Assembly (NCBI GenBank): GCA_963969495.1
Contig: OZ018338.1
Span: forward strand, 52,021,973-52,085,972
Length of the DNA: 64,000 nt
Reading direction: 5' to 3'
DNA from: Ceratothoa steindachneri
Lineage: Eukaryota; Arthropoda; Malacostraca; Isopoda; Cymothoidae
Positions 57,860 through 64,000 of this stretch are shown piece by piece. Made by a program: the position numbers and the translations under genes. The notes below the pieces were generated by a model. That model made no database searches, had not been told where the DNA came from, and worked only from the letters and a program-made list of their open reading frames with translations. How positions within the stretch are numbered: position 1 is the first letter of the stretch; each line of letters opens with the position of its first letter.

Positions 57860-60029
57860 TACGATGGCACTGCGATACCCCGTAGCCCATGAATAACGCG
57901 TTTGCGACTAAGCAGATACGTTCTCCTTCCTTGACCACCCTCCAACCGTCGTCCAGTCAAGAACACCTTGAGACCCATTCAACCACACCACACATCGGTG
58001 TCTAGCCATCGACCTATCATCTCTTCCTATCCCCTCTCAAGTTATTTCCCCACCCTTTTCCTCTACGACTGCCTGTTCGACTGGGTTACACAGTGATCCC
58101 TCTCTTTCTTTTCTATATACATCATTTATGCATTCATTCTAAGCGGTAGAGACGATCAAAAGTTCACACAGCAAAGACGTGCTGATATCTACAGACACCG
58201 CCATCATCTGCTGCATTTCCTTTGCCGCTGCACCGATTGCAAGCTCCCGATTTACTAGTCTCTCTCGCTCTCCAAGGGAAGTCAGAATACGCATGGGCTC
58301 GTATGACTCTGCCCGTTCTCAGGACAACCTCCCTTTGTGTTTTGCTTCACTACTTTCGTGGCAGGTATTGGAATATTTCTTTTTATCTTACGCCCCATTC
58401 TTAGGTTATAGTTATCTAGACCTACGGTGATTTATAAAAGACCCAAGACGGGGCAGTATATTCCGTTCCTGTACCAATTGTCCTGATTAGCAGTGCTTAT
58501 TTTGTACATTTGAATTATTCATTGTATTATTATACCGTCGGAGATATCTAAGCAACTTTCTCTAGACCTATTTATTTCTTGTTGTGGGAACGGTGGTTTG
58601 AGCGTAATGTGAACGGAAATGGAAAAATTGTGTTTCCTGAGGTGATATAGCGTACTTTACTGTATATTGTAGTGTAGAGAGTCTAGGAAGGGAGAGAGAG
58701 TGTATATGTTTAGTAAAAGTGGGCGGATACAGTGTATCTACTAATAGTTGGAGTCATGTGTGATTTTAATAAACAGTTTATACATGCCCTTGGATGGTGG
58801 TGTTTTGAGTGAAAATGCGAAAAGTGGGGAGTTGACTCCATACCCATAATCTGAAATCTTTGTGTTCACTATGGAAAGATGTTTGCGTTGTCTAAGCTCT
58901 GAAATTTAGAGAGTAAACAGAAGACGATATTTCTTATGTTCCTCGGCGAATTAAAGGAAGTGCACTTATGATGCACCATAGTTTGTTAAGCCAATTATCC
59001 TTAGCTGAAGAGCCTAATTCCAGCGAGCTATTAATGAAAAGCATGGAAAGAGGGTGACTTTTCCAAGGGAAGAGGTACCCTAGATTTATCTGTGGATCGC
59101 ATTCACTTTCTGAAGTAAGGGGTATGTTGCGGCAAACACCACGCCTTCTGATAAACAAGGGGTAAGGCATTGCCTCTGTACATGACTTTAACTGATGTAA
59201 CACGGTATAATTGAGAAATTCGTGGCATGATGAAAAATTAATAATGATCACCACTCATTAAGGACATAAATAAATTAAAGAAAAATAATCACGAGATAAT
59301 CGTTGAAAATAATGAGCAATTGGGTACATTAAAAACATGCAACAAAAGGAAATAAGTAGATAAATCGAAAACAATCAACAACACAAATGAAATAAGATTC
59401 CTTCACCCACATATCAAAGCAACTCAGCATATCCTATCTAAGAAGTATTCGGATAATGAATAATAAAAAAAGAATAAAGGAGGTTGAATGAATGATTATC
59501 AACGATTATATATCTTTGCAAACATAAAATATTGCAAAACATAGAATGAAAGAACGCATTTACATGATTGTAATTCAAGAAATTCTCACTCGCATGAATG
59601 TTAAATGAACAAACGCTCCATTTTGAAAAACCAAGATAGATTTGGAAAAAGAAGAATGTTTTTTAGATTAACTAGATGGTCAAAGAGGTTGTTTTGTTTA
59701 TGTGTAAGTCGCCTGAATACGTGTGAATCAACTGTTGAGTGAATGTTGTATAACAGATATGACAATTAGTTTTAGGACGCATTTTCACTTAATGCCACTA
59801 TAAGAGAGGGATAGAGAGTGCAAACGCTAATATAGAGTTTAAAATTTATAAATGAGTTCAACGAAAAAAGCATCTGCAAAGAAAATTATAAGAACCTACA
59901 TAAAAACTAATTCTTTAATTTCTTTAAGGTGACAAGAGAGGACCTAAGGCGCAGATCAAGACCTTTTCTGACTAATTGTGTGTTTCTTCATATAAGAATG
60001 CTTGGAAATATGAATGAGTGGACTATGTT
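57860..60029. other. Mostly unassigned sequence
   Basis: Holds the weak exon candidate near 58200-58372 and a 106-codon minus-strand frame (58934-59254) with no domain I recognise. The rest is AT-rich and featureless. Confidence 0.45.
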
Positions 60030-60115
60030 AGTTTAAGTTTCTTCTCGTTGGAAGAAGTAAATATAAATGGAAAACAGACGTCCTGTCTGATGTGGTGCCA
60101 GTTTAAAACTTCTTC
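60030..60115 (+). repeat. Dispersed repeat, about 90 bp, copy 2
   Basis: Partner of 57513-57603, same orientation. Confidence 0.55.
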
Positions 60116-60461
60116 CTTCAAGAAGCGCTTGAGATGGTGAATAGATGGAAGTAATTCTGAACATCTGGAAAAAGCTATTACACAGCGGTAATAAGAAGAA
60201 ATCTTATCGCCATAGAAGCAATTGTTATTGCACTGAGAACTGTTGTAGTTTATCCAGCTAACGATACAAATTGTTATATAGCTGTAACTAGTGGATAATA
60301 TTTAGGTCACAGTACCCGTTGTTGTAGAGGCATGACGGGTTGTCATTATTCATTTTACCTATTCTCTGCATGTTAAATGGTTATTACCAACGGGGAATAT
60401 TCTAGCTGGCACAACTAATTGACCGGAGAGGATTATCCTAACAAAGACACAAGTTGATAGA

Positions 60462-61762
60462 TACGAGGGGCGGTCAATAAGTTTTGCAATTCGGATATAA
60501 GGAAACGAGATATGAGAAAAAGTGTTTTAATATTTTTCAATATAACTACCCTCGACTTCAATGCACTTGCACCAATTGTCCCTGACGCTTCAAATTCCCG
60601 AAAACCAGAAATCTCCCGACTGCTGTTCAATCCACTCCTGGACGGCGAGCTGGACATCTTCATCTTCCCCAAACCGGCGTTCACGCAGTGCAGCCTTGAG
60701 CTGGCGGAATAAAAGTAGTCGTTAGGGGCCAGATTTGGACTGTAGGGGGGATGGTTGAGCTCCTCGAATCCGCACTCGCGCAGGGCATCTTGATCAACTC
60801 TGGCCTTGTGGACAGGAGCATTGTCGCGGAGAAGCAGGACACTGCGTGTCAACTTGCTGCGCCGCTTCTGACGGATGCACTTCTTCAACCCAGCCAGTTC
60901 CTTGGCGTAATATTGGCCTGTGATAGTCCTTCCACGAGGCGCATAGTCCACCATCAACACTCCCTCAGAATCCCAGAAGATAGTGGCCACGATCTTGCCG
61001 GCTGAGGGTTAGGTCCAGAACTTGATGGGGGTTGAAGAGCCCAAGTGTTTCTAGGCCATGCTTTCAAACTTGGTTTCGGGATCCCAGTGATGGACCCACG
61101 TTTCATCAACTCTTGCTATACGTGACTCGAATTCTGCCGGGTCTTGGTTGTACAGGAGCAGCAGCTCCTACGAACTTTGACGACGTTGAAGTCGATCATG
61201 GGGCGTGAGTTTTCGTGAGGTTTCTGGGTACCCAACGGGCAAAGACCTTGGTCATGGCCAAATTGTCGTGGATGATGTTGATAACACTTCCATGTGATAT
61301 TCCAAGTCCTTGCTTGATTTCTTCGACCTTCACCCGTCGATTTTCGAGGATCTCCCTCTCCACACGGGCAACATTGGTTAATCACGTCTGACGGGCGTCC
61401 TGGACGGGAGTCATCTTTAAGGGACTCACGATCATGGCGGAACTCCCTATTCCAGCGAGCAATGGTTGCAAAGGAAAATGCGGTGTCGGTGTACACTGTA
61501 ACCATGCGTTCATAGATCTCTTTTGCATTCTTGCCTTCCTTGGTCAAAAATTTTATCACTGCGCGGTGCTCAACCTTCTCCATTGTTGAAAAATTTGTGA
61601 CTGACGATCTTCGTTCAGCTACTGCTTCTTAAATAGAAGAGGGAGGAGCGTGCGGCTGCAGGTCCTGACTTCTCATAACTTGTTCTAACACCCCCACAAA
61701 CAGCCATCCCCCTTTCTCTGTTTTGCCTTAGCGATTCGCAAAACTAATTGACCGACCTTCGT
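60462..61762 (-). mobile_element. Mariner transposon, complete insertion
   Basis: TA-flanked, 1301 bp, the usual mariner length. The left end is CGAGGGGCGGTCAATAAGTT followed by TTGCAATTCG. The right end in reverse is CGAAGGTCGGTCAATTAGTT followed by TTGCGAATCG. These inverted repeats of about 30 bp match at most positions. A minus-strand transposase occupies 61583 to about 60500. The TA at each end is the expected target duplication. Confidence 0.93.
60500..61583 (-). pseudogene. Mariner transposase, D,D34D, inactivated
   Basis: Starts MEKVEHRAVIKFLTKEGKNA, then IYERMVTVYTDTAFSFATIA and RWNREFRHDR (helix-turn-helix) and SRPGRPSDV. After a frameshift near 61380 the linker is out of frame, and it returns near 61140 with RVDETWVHHWDPETK (first Asp). 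Two stops follow, at 61051-61053 and 61009-61011. The reading frame 60990-60433 then gives GKIVATIFWDSEGVLMVDY, LLRDNAPVHKA (second Asp) and PPYSPNLAPNDYF (third Asp). The second and third aspartates are 34 residues apart, the mariner D34D signature. All three catalytic aspartates remain; frameshifts and stops make it inactive. Confidence 0.93.
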
Positions 61763-61874
61763 AGCACGGACTGGTTACCAGTTGGGATTAAATAAGTTAA
61801 GGAATCACTGACTTCTTCGTAGCACGGACTGGTTACCAGTTGGGATTAAATAAGTTAAGGAATCACTGACTTAA
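61757..61874. repeat. 59 bp perfect or near-perfect direct duplication
   Basis: TTCGTAGCACGGACTGGTTA and the following 39 bases occur at 61757-61815 and again at 61816-61872. The first copy starts inside the terminal six bases of the mariner, so the duplication postdates that insertion. Its unit fits the period of the surrounding degenerate array. Confidence 0.9.
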
Positions 61875-62750
61875 AAGTTATGACCAATAGAGAATACCCT
61901 GGCGAAGCTAACATATGTTGTAGCGTGATAAACATGGGGAATTATCAGGATCATGTGTTAACTGGTTGTACACGGCGGTAACCATTGGGATTTAGAAGTA
62001 TCAAGGTAGTAGTTGTTATATCTTACTAAACGTTAGTGATTTTCCTTGCCACCAATCAAATCCGCTAATTAATTGTTATAGAGCGGTTACCATAAGTGAT
62101 TATCCTATAGCAGAACACGTATTAATGTGATAAAAACGGTAGTCGTATCCTAATCGCCTCACTAGTTTATATTTCTCTGTAAGGTAGGTAAATTATCCTG
62201 GTCAGGAACCATCTTTAATGGAACTGCAGCCAGCGAGGTACGCAAATATCCTGTATGGGTTATAATAATGGTGTTGCCGCTATAAATTTTCATGGTAGTA
62301 GTATCATTAATCATTGAACCTTGAGAGGTCACAAATCAGGATCTGTCTTGTTCACGCCTCTTCTCTTATAGAGGGCGATTTCGGGTGGTTTATGATTTTT
62401 TTGGTCATGCATCACCTTTTTTACCGTATACTTGGTATTATATTAGTCGCTGCGGTCCTTGCCATAGAGCATTTGTGCGATCATGTATAGCATGAGCATA
62501 GAAGCTCCTATATTAGGGAAAAGATTTGTTATTGAGATTTCATCAAAATTACATATAAACAAGGCCTTTACTTGTTATATGTCTCTGGTTGCTGTGGTTA
62601 TAATTGGAGACACTATGAGTTACAGAGCTTTAACTTTAGGGTATACGTATGGTCATGGCACTACTTGTTACAGTGTTGTAACCAGTAGAAAGTTTATTGG
62701 TTAAAGTATTACATGTTATATCGTTCTAATTAGATGATATAATCTGTATA

Positions 62751-64000
62751 TGAATTAATTGAAATACGATTTTACACCAAAACTAGTTATGACTAATTAT
62801 TTAGTTACATACTCTCTTACTTTTAAATATAATTTACCTATAACTAGCCGTTCTTTCTTTTCGAGTAAGACTTAAGTAGATCTTGGGTTCTTTGCAAGTT
62901 CTAAATCCTGTAATATGCTTTAAAGGTAAATCAAGCAATAGAGGAAGAATGTATTTGATGTCATTTTAGCAAATGTGAACTTATGGAAGTATATTGAAAA
63001 TGAGAAAGGATAGTAATGCCAATAATGGAAACTCGTTATTTTAACAGTACAATAATCTTGGCATAAATTAAGGGAAAAAAGTGAAATTATACAAAAAAGA
63101 GAATTGACACAGAGGACAGTGATAAACACGAGGGACAGCCTTTTAATTCGGAATTCATATGTTTAGTAGCCGTGTGAAGATAGAAAAATAATTTGTATGA
63201 CTTTTATCTACAATGGGCACTTATTATGAAGCCTTTTATTTTCCATTGCAACCTATAATTTAACTAGCACTAAAACCTTAGGTATCTATGTAGCATGGTA
63301 GCCAACGTAAAGCCCTCGCGGAATCGGATGGTAAAAGGTGTTGTAATTGTGGAACCACAAAATAACCAAGTCACTTAGAAAGTTGCACAAGACCACATTG
63401 CTATGAAACCACGAAAGGAAATTGATGTATATATATTAAGAGCACATGATCAAATTCAGTTTTCTCTAAAGTATTAAAATTATGCCTATTTTGATATATC
63501 TCAGAAGAGCAGAGTTAACATATTGCCAGCTTTCAGCCAAGTAATAATTTACTTGATAAGTATTGATAGATAATTCACCGGAATTATAGGGAGGGATTGC
63601 AGGTCATTATTATATGGGCATTACAATTGCGTAATCTCCCCTACATAAGTATTCTGGATAATTTGATGTTGTTGAACGACTCATTTAAAACAGCTCGTGC
63701 CTACAATCTTGCCTTGCTGTATTTCATTCTATATTAAAAAGAAATATCATTTTCGATAGGGTATTTTTCTTTATTTTAGCAACTGAAAAACATTTTATAT
63801 GATTTTAAAGTTCATAAAAAAAACACTCAACCTAGACAAAAAGAAAAAAAGCCACCAAACCAGGAGCTCATTGGAAGTGTAAAATCATTTTACCTTCTTT
63901 GAACCCAACTTCGTTCCGTTTACCAACACGATTACTTGCCCCTTTTCGTCCTTTTTCAAGAAATAAATAGGTCGAGAAGCCAATTCAAAATGGAGTTAAG
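62751..64000. other. Mostly unassigned AT-rich sequence
   Basis: No gene supported. A plus-strand scrap at 63341-63424 reads CCNCGTTK, a stop, then PSHLESCTRPHCYE. This resembles a retroelement gag zinc-knuckle region but is too short and broken to assign. Confidence 0.45.

Larger units (their letters stand above)
60170..62750. repeat. Degenerate tandem array, period about 50 bp, split by mariner
   Basis: A loose motif, TTGTTATA-N-GCGGTTACCA followed by GTGGGATTATCC, recurs on both sides of the mariner at 60462-61762. Left examples lie near 60186, 60240, 60282, 60333, 60379 and 60428. Right examples lie near 61773, 61832, 61878, 61929, 61976, 62028, 62083, 62136 and 62190, with weaker ones to about 62720. 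Spacing is 46-59 bp. Units are strongly diverged, so this is an old minisatellite. Confidence 0.6.

Noticed and set aside
58934..59254. 106-codon minus-strand open frame
   Set aside because: No recognisable domain, no splice or promoter context and no partner. A frame of this length can arise by chance in 64 kb of six frames.
63341..63424. Possible gag zinc knuckle (CCNCGTTK...CTRPHCYE)
   Set aside because: Cysteine spacing does not fit a CCHC knuckle cleanly, and there is a stop inside and no flanking gag.

Overview
The window looks like nuclear DNA of an animal, most probably an arthropod. It is AT-rich, intron/exon-structured and packed with decayed eukaryotic transposons and long (TA)n microsatellites. 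There are no operons or bacterial-type gene spacing. The only convincing host coding sequence is one exon (18081-18274, + strand) with an AG acceptor and a GT donor. It encodes a cholinesterase-like segment closest in character to arthropod neuroligins. This taxonomic reading is inference; no rRNA or other marker was seen. Nearly every other recognisable coding stretch is a broken transposable element, so the window is best read as an intron or flank of that gene filled by repeats.

Layout. 1-1270: Penelope-like element whose 5' part is inverted relative to its 3' part. 1347-8202: two decayed LINEs (copies A and B) of one family, head to tail; a third relative (copy C) lies at 31300-33660. 8203-9180: (TA)n microsatellites and a dispersed repeat. 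9180-12760: LINE on the minus strand, with a YADD reverse transcriptase core. 12930-13702: internally deleted Gypsy-type LTR retrotransposon, minus strand. 14499-15984: three tandem copies of a 522-523 bp unit, each carrying a tRNA-like sequence, bounded on both sides by (TA)n. 18081-18274: neuroligin-like exon. 23740-25361: Tc1-family element with unusually long (about 183 bp) terminal inverted repeats. 26031-26489: MITE-like element. 27800-28880 and 52700-53175: two fragments of one CR1-like LINE. 37792-38462: internally deleted Tc1-like element. 46817-48013 and 51347-52318: two mariner-like elements. 53700-56000: LINE with RNase H, minus strand. 57762-57859: a possible core promoter and short first exon. 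60170-62750: degenerate tandem array of about 50 bp period, split by a complete 1.3 kb mariner element (60462-61762).

Functionally these are independent mobile elements at different stages of decay. Almost all have stops, frameshifts, internal deletions or lost catalytic residues. I saw no CRISPR array, no intact multi-gene system and no clear novel system. The most informative structures are the tRNA-bearing tandem repeat, the inverted Penelope copy, the long-TIR Tc1 element, the in-frame 198 bp duplication inside LINE copy A and the degenerate array around the mariner. Large stretches (about 18960-22500, 39200-45400, 48014-50940) are AT-rich and hold nothing I can identify.
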